A stretch of DNA of 24,321 bases from an uncultured Veillonella sp. GTDB taxonomy: Bacteria > Bacillota > Negativicutes > Veillonellales > Veillonellaceae. The notes under the pieces are model-generated. The model did no database searches, was not told where the DNA came from, and was given only the letters and a program-made list of their open reading frames with translations. The stretch covers positions 1 to 24,321 of the forward strand of contig CAAEOZ010000252.1 of NCBI GenBank assembly GCA_900757715.1, in the 5' to 3' direction. The translations under genes were made by a program, and so were the position numbers. Below are positions 15,663 through 24,085 of the stretch, piece after piece (within the stretch, counting starts at the first letter, position 1; each line of letters opens with the position of its first letter).

Positions 15663-16442
15663 ATGATACCTAAAATTATACATTACTGTTGGTTGGGGGA
15701 TTCTGAATTTCCAGAGTTGGTAAAAAAATGTATTCAATCGTGGAAAAAGAAGATGCCTGATTGGGAGTTTATTCTTTGGGATAAAAACTGTCTGAAGGAT
15801 TTAAACTCTGATTGGGTTAACGAAGCATATAGCACAAAAAAATATGCTTTCGCGGCTGATTATATACGCCTTTATGCTGTGAATAAATTTGGTGGGTTTT
15901 ATTTAGATTCTGATGTGGAAGTTCTAAAAAACTTTGCTCCTTTGCTTGACTCACCATATATTTTTGCATTAGAAAATGAAATAGGTGATATTGAGGCTGC
16001 TACTTTTGGATCAGAACCTAACAATCCGTATGTGCAAAAGTGTTTAAGCTATTATGAAGGTCGTCATTTTATTAAGAAGGATAATACCTATGACACATTC
16101 CCCCTTCCTAAGATTCTAAAAGCACAATTGAAAGGCGCTGAATACATCAATTCTTATACCGAAATTAAAGCTGATCATATTAATCCTCAAATTTTGCCTA
16201 TAGATTATTTCAGTCCTAAAGATAGCGGTAGCGGTAAACTCACCAATCTAACTAAAAATACATTTTCAATTCATCACTTTAATGGCTCTTGGTTTTCGTT
16301 TCAAGAAAGAACTTTCCGATTTATCAGTCGCTGGTTTGGTTTCCGTTTTGCCAAAATGATTTCCAATACCTATAAAAAATGTTTTTCTTATGCTAGTGTA
16401 TTATTCAGTATTGGTATTCATTCTTTTAGCAGCGATATGTAG
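15663..16442 (+). CDS. GT32-type glycosyltransferase (DXD sugar-binding), 259 aa
   Basis: Begins MIPKIIHYCWLGDSEFPE, the canonical start of Gly_transf_sug/GT32 enzymes. AADYIRLYAVNKFGG (64-78) leads into YLDSDVEVL, with the nucleotide-sugar and metal-binding DSD at 82-84. A basic, hydrophobic C-terminus (about 215-245) may lie against the membrane. It would transfer a hexose or N-acetylhexosamine onto the growing lipid-linked repeat unit. Its last 18 codons overlap the start of the polymerase gene by 53 bp in another frame. Confidence 0.9.
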   Translation: MIPKIIHYCWLGDSEFPELVKKCIQSWKKKMPDWEFILWDKNCLKDLNSDWVNEAYSTKKYAFAADYIRLYAVNKFGGFYLDSDVEVLKNFAPLLDSPYIFALENEIGDIEAATFGSEPNNPYVQKCLSYYEGRHFIKKDNTYDTFPLPKILKAQLKGAEYINSYTEIKADHINPQILPIDYFSPKDSGSGKLTNLTKNTFSIHHFNGSWFSFQERTFRFISRWFGFRFAKMISNTYKKCFSYASVLFSIGIHSFSSDM

Positions 16443-17457
16443 TTCATTAGCTAAAAAGGGAATTTATAAGGATTTATTTTTTCAAATAGCAGCCTTTTTA
16501 CTTTTCCTTGTAATGGCTATAAGAGATGAATCTGTAGGTACTGATTTACCTAAATATCTAGATATCGTAAATACTATTGGTTATAGCAATTTTAGTGATT
16601 TTTTGAGTGATAGTCTTTCCTTCCCAGGATATGAGTTTGGCTGGATTATCATAAACTATATAGTAGTGATTTTTGGTTCAGAAAGAATGCTATTGGTAAC
16701 CAGTTCGGCCTTTTATATTTATTCATTCTATCGATTATTCTCTCACTATTCTACGTTGCCTTTTTTAAGCCTCGCTATTTTCATACTTAGTTGTTACTAT
16801 ATTTCAGGCATGAACTTATTAAGACAATATACAGCTATTGCAATCTTGCTTTTTTCTCTTCAATATGTGATTGATAGGTCATTTGGGAAATTCATAATAA
16901 TCGTACTGTTGGCTACGACTGTACATCAAACTGCCATTTGCTTCTCACTAATTTATTTTGTCTATCCGATAAAGATATCCAAAAAGTATCTTCTGATGAC
17001 TGTTATTGGCTCGGTTGCTATATATATTTTTTTTGGCAATTTCCTATTTAGTCGTGCCCTTGCACTGCTTAACTTATCCAAGTTTGAAAAGTATATTATA
17101 AACGGTGAAAATGGAGGGTTGACTTTCTTCTTTTTCATTTTAACATTTGTGCTTGCCGGTAGTTTATTGACTGTGCAAGAAAGGAACAATCCAAAAATAA
17201 AGCTGTTTTATCACATGATGATACTTGCGTTAGTTATCCAGTCTTTTTCTCTAACGGTAGCAGAATTTGCGCGTGTCACACAATACTTTTTCCTTAGTTT
17301 CTCTGTTTATCTTCCATGTGTCATTTCTACCAAGAAACAACCTGTGACGAGACTATTTTTCATATGCTGTTCTGCCATTCTTATGATTATATACTTTATA
17401 TTGATATCACAAAATGACATGAATGGTGTTATTCCCTATAAATTTATGCAGATATGA
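16390..17457 (+). CDS. wzy: Wzy polysaccharide polymerase, EpsG-like, 355 aa
   Basis: Very hydrophobic protein with roughly 9-10 membrane helices. AIRDESVGTDLPKYLD (43-58) after the second helix matches the EpsG-family signature (R-x-x-x-VGTD-x-x-x-Y). GMNLLRQYTAI with a following Arg/His-containing loop is another feature of this group. It would polymerise lipid-linked repeats in the periplasmic leaflet. The chosen ATG is inside the GT32 gene (53-bp overlap); the next in-frame Met would remove the first helix. The stop overlaps the next start as ATGA. Confidence 0.87.
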   Translation: MLVYYSVLVFILLAAICSSLAKKGIYKDLFFQIAAFLLFLVMAIRDESVGTDLPKYLDIVNTIGYSNFSDFLSDSLSFPGYEFGWIIINYIVVIFGSERMLLVTSSAFYIYSFYRLFSHYSTLPFLSLAIFILSCYYISGMNLLRQYTAIAILLFSLQYVIDRSFGKFIIIVLLATTVHQTAICFSLIYFVYPIKISKKYLLMTVIGSVAIYIFFGNFLFSRALALLNLSKFEKYIINGENGGLTFFFFILTFVLAGSLLTVQERNNPKIKLFYHMMILALVIQSFSLTVAEFARVTQYFFLSFSVYLPCVISTKKQPVTRLFFICCSAILMIIYFILISQNDMNGVIPYKFMQI

Positions 17458-18542
17458 AAATTCTTTATGTTATAACAGGGCTTGGCATGGGGGGAGCCGA
17501 GACTATCACAATAGATGTTGCCCAAAAAATGCTTGAACGGGGACATGAAGTGGCAGTTTTATATTTGACAGGTGATAATCTTCAACAACATCGCATCAAA
17601 TTACAAATGGAAATCATAGGCTTACATATGAAGAAATCCCCTATAGGGTTCTTAAGGGCGTTGAAACAAGCTCGTATATATGTAAATATGTTTTCTCCAA
17701 ATGTAGTGCATGCACAGATGTTTCATGCTAATTTATTTTGCCGTATTTTGCGCTTGTTTACCCGAATGCCGTTTTTAATATGCACAGAACATAATAGAAA
17801 CATTGAAGGGGCCATTCGTATGAAGCTATACAGACTGACTGATTGTTTATCAGACATGAATACTAATGTTTCAGAAGAAGCTACGAATTACTTTATTTCA
17901 AAAAAATCATTCAATAAGGAAAAGTCTAAAACTATATATAATGGCGTTGATTTATCTAAATTTATTAAAGATGACAATGTGCGAAAAGCTATACGAAAGG
18001 AATATGGAATTCTTGAAGAAGACTTTTTATTTATAAATGTAGGACGTTTGACTAAAGCTAAGAATCAGGAAACTTTGGTTAAAGCTTTTTTTCAACTAAA
18101 GAATAAAGGTTTACATGTTAAACTTCTTATTGTAGGTAAAGGACCTGAAGAAGAGAAACTTAAAAAAATAGTAAGTAGTTTCTCTTTAAAGTCTGATTGT
18201 ATTTTCACCGGTATACAAAATAATATAGTTGATTATTATAATGCAGCCGACTGTTTCGTTTTATCATCTCTTTGGGAGGGATTTCCAATGGTTCTTATAG
18301 AAGCTATGGCCACAGAACTTCCAATAATAACAACTGAATGTGGTCGTGAAGCTGTTAGCGATAATAATTATATAGTTTCTGCTGAAAATTCATTTCTTTT
18401 AAGTGAAAAAATGGAGTCTATTTACAATATGAATCTCTCAGATAGAATACAATTGGGAATATCAAATCGAAATCATGTTAAACGATTTGATATTAATATT
18501 ATATGCAGTCAATGGGAAGACATATACAGTGGTAAAATTTAA
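17454..18542 (+). CDS. GT4-family glycosyltransferase, 362 aa
   Basis: GT-B fold retaining transferase. The N-terminal donor-side loop GLGMGGAET (9-17) and VVHAQMFHANL (84-94) are followed by the C-terminal Glycos_transf_1 domain with INVGRLTKAKNQE (194-206) and WEGFPMVLIEAMA (274-286), where Glu275 and Glu283 form the EX7E motif. Length is normal. It follows wzy with a 4-bp overlap and is the last intact gene before the decayed acylation region. Sugar and linkage cannot be predicted. Confidence 0.92.
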   Translation: MKILYVITGLGMGGAETITIDVAQKMLERGHEVAVLYLTGDNLQQHRIKLQMEIIGLHMKKSPIGFLRALKQARIYVNMFSPNVVHAQMFHANLFCRILRLFTRMPFLICTEHNRNIEGAIRMKLYRLTDCLSDMNTNVSEEATNYFISKKSFNKEKSKTIYNGVDLSKFIKDDNVRKAIRKEYGILEEDFLFINVGRLTKAKNQETLVKAFFQLKNKGLHVKLLIVGKGPEEEKLKKIVSSFSLKSDCIFTGIQNNIVDYYNAADCFVLSSLWEGFPMVLIEAMATELPIITTECGREAVSDNNYIVSAENSFLLSEKMESIYNMNLSDRIQLGISNRNHVKRFDINIICSQWEDIYSGKI

Positions 18543-18544
18543 TT

Positions 18545-19928
18545 TTTTTATTAACAAAACTTCATCCTCTTCTTCATTGCTGTGTTAACGGTTTATTACG
18601 CTATTCCATCCAAGAAATATCAGAAATTATTTCTTTTACTGAGCTCTTACTATTTTTATGCCGGTTGGAAGCTAAAGTGTCTTTTGTTGCTATTGTTTGA
18701 TATCGCTGTTATTAATTTCTCTGCCATATAGTTCGGATGTAATTCTATTAGTACTGTAAGTGGTAAATGGTTTATAATCAGTGTTTTTTTTATACTGCTA
18801 CTTGCACTCCTGTTTTGCTGGAAATATTTGAATTCCCTTTTGTATACGGCACAGGCTACAGTAGGGTGGACTGGGTTGTTACTTGATATTAAGTTCGTGG
18901 AGTTGATACAGCTAGTAGGTATTTTGTTCTTTACCTTTTAGGCGATAGGTTATATAGTGGATGTGGCACTTTTTGGGGGCTTTTTCCTTCGATTAGTACC
19001 GGTTCTATAGGATGGGCGTTTCAACTCACGCCGCAGTTCAGGGAAGTACATCGAGCTAACTATGACTTGTTCGTTTCCGGTTTTAAGATTGCTCTCTGGA
19101 GTTTTTTTATGAAACTGGTGGTAGGTGATCGTGTAGGGATATATGTGGGTACGTTTTTTGATAGTTATGCTGCTTATTCTAGTATGTCATGCATATTGGT
19201 CACATTGCTTTACTCCATTCAAATATATTGAGATTTTGTGGGATACTCTTTCATTACTATAGGGGTAGTGAGAATGATGGGATTTCAACTACAAATCCAT
19301 ATTGAGAAACCTTACTTTGCAGTGAGTGTAACTGACTTTGGGTGGAGATGGTATATTTCTCTTTCTTCATGTTCCAGAGATTATTTTTCTATACCACTTG
19401 GTAGAAACAGAGTGAAACGTTGGAGAGATTACAGGAATATCATGGAGACGTTCTTCATTTCTGGTTTATGGCATGGAGCGGCTTATAATTTTGTCATTTG
19501 GGGAGGACTACATGGGTTGTTTCAAGTGATTGGAAAGTTTACAAAGAATGGGTAAGAGGCAATGTTTGTCCAACTCAAGATGCCAAAGGATACTATTGGT
19601 TATTGAGCTGTAAATATTTTAATCACCTTTGCATTATGTAGCTATGTTTGGATGATATTTAGAGCGAATCAATGGAATGATATGGTGGAGATTACTAAAG
19701 GCTATTTTCGTAGCGGAGGAGTGTACATTCATCAAATAACCATCTTCTTCTTGATTGGAGCATCGTTTTGTTTGTCAAGGATTTCAAAACGAGTATTTTC
19801 CTGAGAAATATTACTTACTGAATAGTCAGTATGCAGCAGTGCGCTATTGTTCTGTAGTCTGTTGGGAACTTTCCATTATTTTGATTGGAGTGCTTAGTGG
19901 TGGTCAGTTCATCTATTCCCTGTCCTAA
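18545..19928 (+). pseudogene. Decayed MBOAT-family O-acyltransferase (AlgI/DltB-like)
   Basis: Translated fragments align in order with membrane-bound O-acyltransferases: FILFFIAVLTVYYAIPS, LLLSSYYFYAGWKLK, QLVGILFFTF-stop-AIGYIVDV, then after a frame change FQLTPQFREVHRANYD, KLVVGDRVGIYVG, LLYSIQIY-stop, RWYISLSSCSRDYFSIPLG, and FISGLWHGAAYNFVIWGG with the active-site His region. The tail reads SYVWMIFRANQWND and ends LSGGQFIYSLS. In-frame stops are at 18729, 18939, 19229, 19553 and further on; a frameshift or small deletion lies near 18970-18985, and no start codon remains. An open stretch at 19238-19555 is only a fragment of it. Ancestral role: O-acetylation of the polysaccharide together with the next gene. 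The gene is non-functional as read. Confidence 0.9.
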
Positions 19929-19930
19929 TT

Positions 19931-20835
19931 ATGAAAGCTTCTACTAAAATTTGGAGTGTTGTGGCGATAGCAATAACGCTCTTTGTTTGTGGAGATTTAG
20001 TTTTGAGTGGATGTATGTCCTATTTCTATCACCAATCGAAGTATGGCATTTTTCACTGTCAAATTTATAGCTTGACAGAGTCGAAAGAGGATGTGCCAAT
20101 ATTGAACTTCATTGAGAGCTGTACATTACTATATTCCATCGTATTCAAGGATTCATTGGGTATGACATGCTTAGATTCAAGCAGTGATGGTATGTGTATC
20201 TATTACCATTATGTTATACTATCTTCATATCTTGCTTTGGGACATATCCCTAAGTTAATAATCTATGATACAAACGACTTCTATTCAATCCATTTAAGTG
20301 CGTCCACATTTACACTTGAAACGGCATTGGATAGATTAGCCTTATACTATGGTGAATATCTAGACATAGACTTTCTTTACCTTGAATAGTTGTCAAGAGA
20401 AGATAAAGATGCTATCACTTCTTATCGATATGATTCGAAATAGGTATAAAATCTTAAAATGCAATTTTCGGCTTTCAGTTGAAGATAACGATTATGAGGT
20501 GGTGTATGGAAAGCTTTCCTTTGGATGGAACTGAAAGATATTTCGGATTCGTTTGAAGTTGATATAGAAACAGGTAAAAGAAAATACTTTATTAAAATGT
20601 TGTGAAAGACTTGAGGGTATATAATATTGATGTATTCGCCTATCTATCAAAAAGGGCATATAGATAGAATTGATGAAATCCAAGATATAGCTTACTATAT
20701 GGCGTAAAGATATTGGAATAGTCAAATTGTGAGCTGCTGATGAAGCCCGAATTTTTCAAGGATGACATACATCTGAATGATAAAGGTACACACCTGTTTT
20801 CTAGATTACTTATTTCTAAATTAAAATTGTTATAA
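19931..20835 (+). pseudogene. Decayed SGNH/DltD-like partner of the MBOAT acyltransferase
   Basis: Starts 2 bp after the MBOAT relic, the usual arrangement of MBOAT plus membrane-anchored SGNH protein. The N-terminal helix (about residues 10-28) and LIIYDTNDFYSIH fit the family, as does the end DDIHLNDKGTHLFSRLL with the block V Asp/His. The first 152 codons look open (to 20389), but the nucleophile block is destroyed: in the next frame 20106-20150 reads TSLRAVHYYIPS, clearly the former GSSRA-x-HHY block, so two compensating frameshifts flank it. After 20389 several stops and frame changes follow until the C-terminal piece resumes near 20740. Not functional. Confidence 0.82.
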
Positions 20836-21396
20836 AGGTACTTTTTGTATTAACAATTTGCGAATGCTTCTGCACTTTTGCGGAGTAGTAGTTGAATCGT
20901 AGGTAGCTGATGTACATGACATTATATTCTCTATACTTAATAAGGTTGGAAATAATAAGGAGAAGAAGTGGTTTGTTAGTCTTGAAGTAATCACAGTAGA
21001 GGTGATTACTACCAGCATAATCCTGTTACATGATTTGCAATTGCTTCGGTAATATATCTAGATTTATAAACAAAAAATGACTTGATTATATTTCCCTATT
21101 CACTTATTGAACCCAATTTTAGTTGGACACTAAAATTTTAAATTATTGAGTAAGTGGGTTTCACTAGGACCGTTTTGTTCTTTAAGGTTTGAAAAATTAG
21201 ATTTATCTAAGGAAAATAGTTGATGGTCATTATTTATATTTACACAATGCTAATATATGCATTGGCTCTTGAAATTTAATTAAAGGTGTATACCTTATGA
21301 ATTTATATCACACTGGCAGTTTTAGAACCTGAATTTTATTATGATAGAAGTTGGTTATTTGATTTTACGATATATGATAAAATAATTAAATATAAA
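20836..21396. other. Gene-free AT-rich stretch with hairpins and possible IS debris
   Basis: No ORF here resembles a known protein; a 62-codon minus-strand reading (20830-21018) has no recognisable motif. Visible structures are a 9-bp hairpin AGTAATCAC/GTGATTACT (20986-21010), a repeated 15-mer ATTTGCGAATGCTTC / ATTTGCAATTGCTTC (20856 and 21033, 13 of 15 identical), and AATTTTAGT/ACTAAAATT (21115-21137) beginning just after TGAACCC. The last resembles an IS3-family terminus. The promoter of the GT4 gene at 21397 could lie in the last 100 bases, but no TAnnTTTG element stands out. Confidence 0.4.
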
Positions 21397-22428
21397 ATGC
21401 GAATCCTCCAAATAATTACTCTTTCTGAGTTAGGTGGCGCTCAGACCGTAGTTGTAAATTTGTCAAACAAACTCTCTGAAAATCATGAAGTGATAGTAGT
21501 TGCAGGTGAAGGCGATGGAAAAATGTGGCAAATGCTTCATTCCGATGTGAAACAAGAACATTGCAAATACTTGAAACGAGCAATCTCTCCAGTGTATGAT
21601 ATGCTTACTATTATTGATTTTTGGAAGCTGTATTGGAAATATAAGCCTGATATAATCCACCTTCATTCTTCCAAAGTCGGTATGTTGGGGCGTATTGCTT
21701 TTCCTGCAAAGAAAACAATATACACAGTGCATGGATTTGATTCAATTCGTTTGGCACATAGAAAGTTCTTGCCTATAGAACGTTTGATACAATATTCATG
21801 TAAGTCTATTGTAGGTGTAAGTCATTATGATGCCAAGAATTTGAAGGCGGAAAAGATTACCCACCATATTCATTGTGTATATAATGGTATCTGTCCGATT
21901 GAAACGGGGGAAGAGTTGTCTTTTCAATTACCTAAGAAATATGCTAAGATTGTGCTTTGTATAGCGCGTTTGTCTCCTCAAAAAAATAGTGATCTTTTTA
22001 TGGCTGTTGCCGAATTGCTACCCCATTATGCTTTTGTATGGATTGGTAATCAACAAGAAGTGAATACTCATCCGGATAATGTCTATTTTTTAGGAAATAT
22101 CCCTAATGCGGGAAAGTATAACTTGATAGCTGATATATTTATTTTACCTAGTAATTATGAAGGTCTTCCGATGGTGATTTTAGAAGCAATGAGTGTCGGT
22201 AAACCTGTCGTGGCCTCAAATGTGGGAGGAATTAGCGAGATAGTTGTTAATGGAAAGAATGGATATGTGGTGGAAAATACTCCGCAGGCTTTTGCGGAAA
22301 AGATTTCTTGTATATTGGAAAATGAAGAAACCTATTGTTCGTTTGCAGAAAATGCTCGATACCGTTTTATGCGGGAACTGACTGTGGACAAGATGGTTGA
22401 AGGCTATCTTGAAATATATAATTTTTAG
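21397..22428 (+). CDS. GT4-family glycosyltransferase, 343 aa
   Basis: Retaining GT-B enzyme. SELGGAQTVVV (10-20) is the N-terminal loop, IIHLHSSKVGMLGR (86-99) and TVHGFD (110-115) are typical of the GT4 group that includes Bacteroides capsule transferases, and IARLSPQKN (189-197) with NYEGLPMVILEAMS (253-266) gives the EX7E pair Glu255/Glu263. Length is normal and the frame intact, in contrast to the relics on both sides. It is more GC-rich than the neighbouring dead regions. Probably adds the second sugar to the lipid-linked primer; the acceptor is not predictable. Confidence 0.92.
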   Translation: MRILQIITLSELGGAQTVVVNLSNKLSENHEVIVVAGEGDGKMWQMLHSDVKQEHCKYLKRAISPVYDMLTIIDFWKLYWKYKPDIIHLHSSKVGMLGRIAFPAKKTIYTVHGFDSIRLAHRKFLPIERLIQYSCKSIVGVSHYDAKNLKAEKITHHIHCVYNGICPIETGEELSFQLPKKYAKIVLCIARLSPQKNSDLFMAVAELLPHYAFVWIGNQQEVNTHPDNVYFLGNIPNAGKYNLIADIFILPSNYEGLPMVILEAMSVGKPVVASNVGGISEIVVNGKNGYVVENTPQAFAEKISCILENEETYCSFAENARYRFMRELTVDKMVEGYLEIYNF

Positions 22429-22496
22429 GAATGGCAGGATTGGAAGTGAAAACATTGATTAAAGAATAGTTTTTTTGTATACAAAATAAAGATGTT

Positions 22497-22648
22497 ATGG
22501 CATTAGCTATTAGTAGTGTTCCGGTCCTATAAGGAGAGATGGAAACCTTTTTGAAAAAATAAAAGTTAGCGAACAGAAGTGCGGTTTTATAGACTTCAGC
22601 AAGCAGATTGCTGGGGCAAAAAAGATTTTGTCTAAGGCAAAAATTTAA
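22497..22648 (+). pseudogene. Decayed small ORF, likely partner of the following GNAT relic
   Basis: Starts MALAISSVPVL then a stop; after a frame change the end reads GFIDFSKQIAGAKKILSK and stops at 22646. The pieces resemble short Bacteroidales proteins that precede GNAT-type acetyltransferase genes in toxin-antitoxin-like pairs, as I recall them. Two in-frame stops and a frameshift show it is dead. The family call is tentative. Confidence 0.5.
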
Positions 22649-22653
22649 TGTCA

Positions 22654-23029
22654 ATGGGATTTTGGGCTGATAAATGTGTTTTTTCTATTTATTTAATGGA
22701 TAATGTAGGTGGGGCTTGACGGTATAAAGAAGATGCTAAATGTCCGTAAGAAGAAAATAGAAAAAATATTTCACATGAAAAACATTATAGTTTATATCCT
22801 ACCGTGATGATTGAACGCTTGGGGATAGATGTACATTTCCAAAAATTGCATATTGGAACAGAAATGCTGATTTTCATTAAGGCTTGTTTTTTAGACCTTT
22901 TAAATAAAACTGGATGTCGGTTTATCTTATAATAAACTTAAAAATATAAAATTCTATTAGAATAATGAATTTTATATTTTATTCGGGTTGGAAGAACATG
23001 GAGATAATTTTGTGGATTGCTTAAAATAA
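22654..23029 (+). pseudogene. Decayed GNAT-family N-acetyltransferase
   Basis: In one frame YPTVMIERLGIDVHF, LHIGTEMLIFIKACF and NKTGCRFIL are joined; these fit the GNAT beta4 strand, the acetyl-CoA loop (degraded Q-x-x-G-x-G region, here KLHIGTE) and the following helix and strand. After a frame change near 22930, KFY-stop-NNEFYILFGLEEHG and DNFVDCLK complete the C-terminus, ending at 23029. Stops at about 22723, 22741 and in the C-terminal piece remove function. The N-terminal third is barely recognisable, so the start is approximate. It resembles GNATs that pair with a small upstream ORF, matching the relic just before it. Confidence 0.7.
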
Positions 23030-23172
23030 GTGGTAAAAAAATAGAACTAGCCTATTGATTGAACTTCTTTGAAAAATGTTAACTTGCTAATTTAAGACTA
23101 TAATATGTGTCCTCATTGTCAATCTCAACAGTGGGGCTGTTTTTTATACCTTTATTTGTAAAAATCAACAAC

Positions 23173-23802
23173 ATGGAACAACAGACTGATGTGTTCATTC
23201 CTGATGGAATGAATGCTTTTCAACGTAATGTCAAGCGAGTGGGAGATTGCTTGATAGCTTTCGTTGCGCTTATCGTTTTTTCTCCTTTGTTTTTGTATTG
23301 TTATCTTGCCGTGAAACGGGAAGATGGAGGGCCAGCTATTTTCAAGCAGGAACGAATCGGCCGTTTCGGGAAACCTTTTTATATTTATAAGTTTAGAAGT
23401 ATGCGACTAGATGCGGAGAAGTTTGGTCCGGCTCTTTATAAAGGTGGAGAAGATTCTCGATTGACGAAGATAGGGAAAATTCTGCGTGAGCATCATTTGG
23501 ATGAGCTTCCCCAATTATGGAATGTGTTTGTCGGGGACATGGCTTTTATCGGTCCCCGACCTGAACGGAAATTCTATATTGACCAAATTATGGAACGTGA
23601 TCCACGTTATCGTTTTCTTTATCAGATTCGTCCGGGAGTTACATCCTACGCCACGCTTTATAATGGTTACACGGATACAATGGAAAAAATGCTCCGTCGT
23701 CTTCGGTATGACTTGTTCTATCTAGAACATCGGTCCTGGTTTTTTGATTTTAAGATTCTGGTAAAGACTTTCCTTAATATTGCTTTCGGCAAGAAATTCT
23801 GA
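23173..23802 (+). CDS. Initiating undecaprenyl-phosphate sugar-1-phosphate transferase (Bac_transf), 209 aa
   Basis: Small PglC/WcaJ-core enzyme that transfers a sugar-1-phosphate from a nucleotide sugar to undecaprenyl phosphate, starting the repeat unit. A hydrophobic re-entrant helix (about 25-46) runs into VKREDGG; ERIGRFGKPFYIYKFRSM lies at about 60-77, LDELPQLWNV at 109-118 with the catalytic Asp110-Glu111 dyad, and GDMAFIGPRPE at 121-131. It lacks the long N-terminal membrane domain of WbaP/WcaJ. An in-frame GTG at 23107 would add 22 hydrophobic residues; the ATG at 23173 gives the family start and is preferred. It is unusual in being near the end of the locus. Confidence 0.92.
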   Translation: MEQQTDVFIPDGMNAFQRNVKRVGDCLIAFVALIVFSPLFLYCYLAVKREDGGPAIFKQERIGRFGKPFYIYKFRSMRLDAEKFGPALYKGGEDSRLTKIGKILREHHLDELPQLWNVFVGDMAFIGPRPERKFYIDQIMERDPRYRFLYQIRPGVTSYATLYNGYTDTMEKMLRRLRYDLFYLEHRSWFFDFKILVKTFLNIAFGKKF

Positions 23803-23804
23803 AT

Positions 23805-24080
23805 ATGATTGTTCCTTCTTTCCGCCTTTATCATTTTGCAGTAAAACTGATATGGAAACGTATGCTGGCGCTTACCCTGCTGTTCTGGCTGGGGGTGGCA
23901 GGAGTATATTATATGGTAAACGAGATGCCTGTTTGGCAAGAATATGGTTGGTGGCTGATGCTGATGGTGGGTGGCACTTATTTTCTATTTATGGATGTAA
24001 AGTTGATGCTGCTGATGATACGACATGAGGAGAAGAAGAAATGGAAGCGGTATCGTTTAAAAAATAAATTTGAAGGATGA
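23805..24080 (+). CDS. Small hypothetical membrane protein, 91 aa
   Basis: Two hydrophobic helices (about residues 18-38 and 47-70) joined by a short polar turn, with a very basic C-terminus (RHEEKKKWKRYRLKNKF). It starts 2 bp after the initiating transferase stop and ends 5 bp before the YjbH-like gene, so it belongs to this transcription unit. No family recognised. Topology suggests both ends in the cytoplasm. It could be a helper of the initiating enzyme or export, which is a guess from position. Confidence 0.7.
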   Translation: MIVPSFRLYHFAVKLIWKRMLALTLLFWLGVAGVYYMVNEMPVWQEYGWWLMLMVGGTYFLFMDVKLMLLMIRHEEKKKWKRYRLKNKFEG

Positions 24081-24085
24081 GGTGC

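Noticed and set aside
19238..19555. Open 105-codon reading as a separate gene
   Set aside because: It is the central-to-C-terminal piece of the MBOAT relic, in frame with matching sequence on both sides beyond the stops.
20986..21010. Hairpin AGTAATCAC/GTGATTACT as a terminator
   Set aside because: The stem is AT-rich and not followed by a T-run; no intact gene ends near it.
20830..21018. Minus-strand 62-codon ORF
   Set aside because: No start context, no recognisable motif and low-complexity Ser/Thr content; it overlaps the end of a relic and looks like chance.
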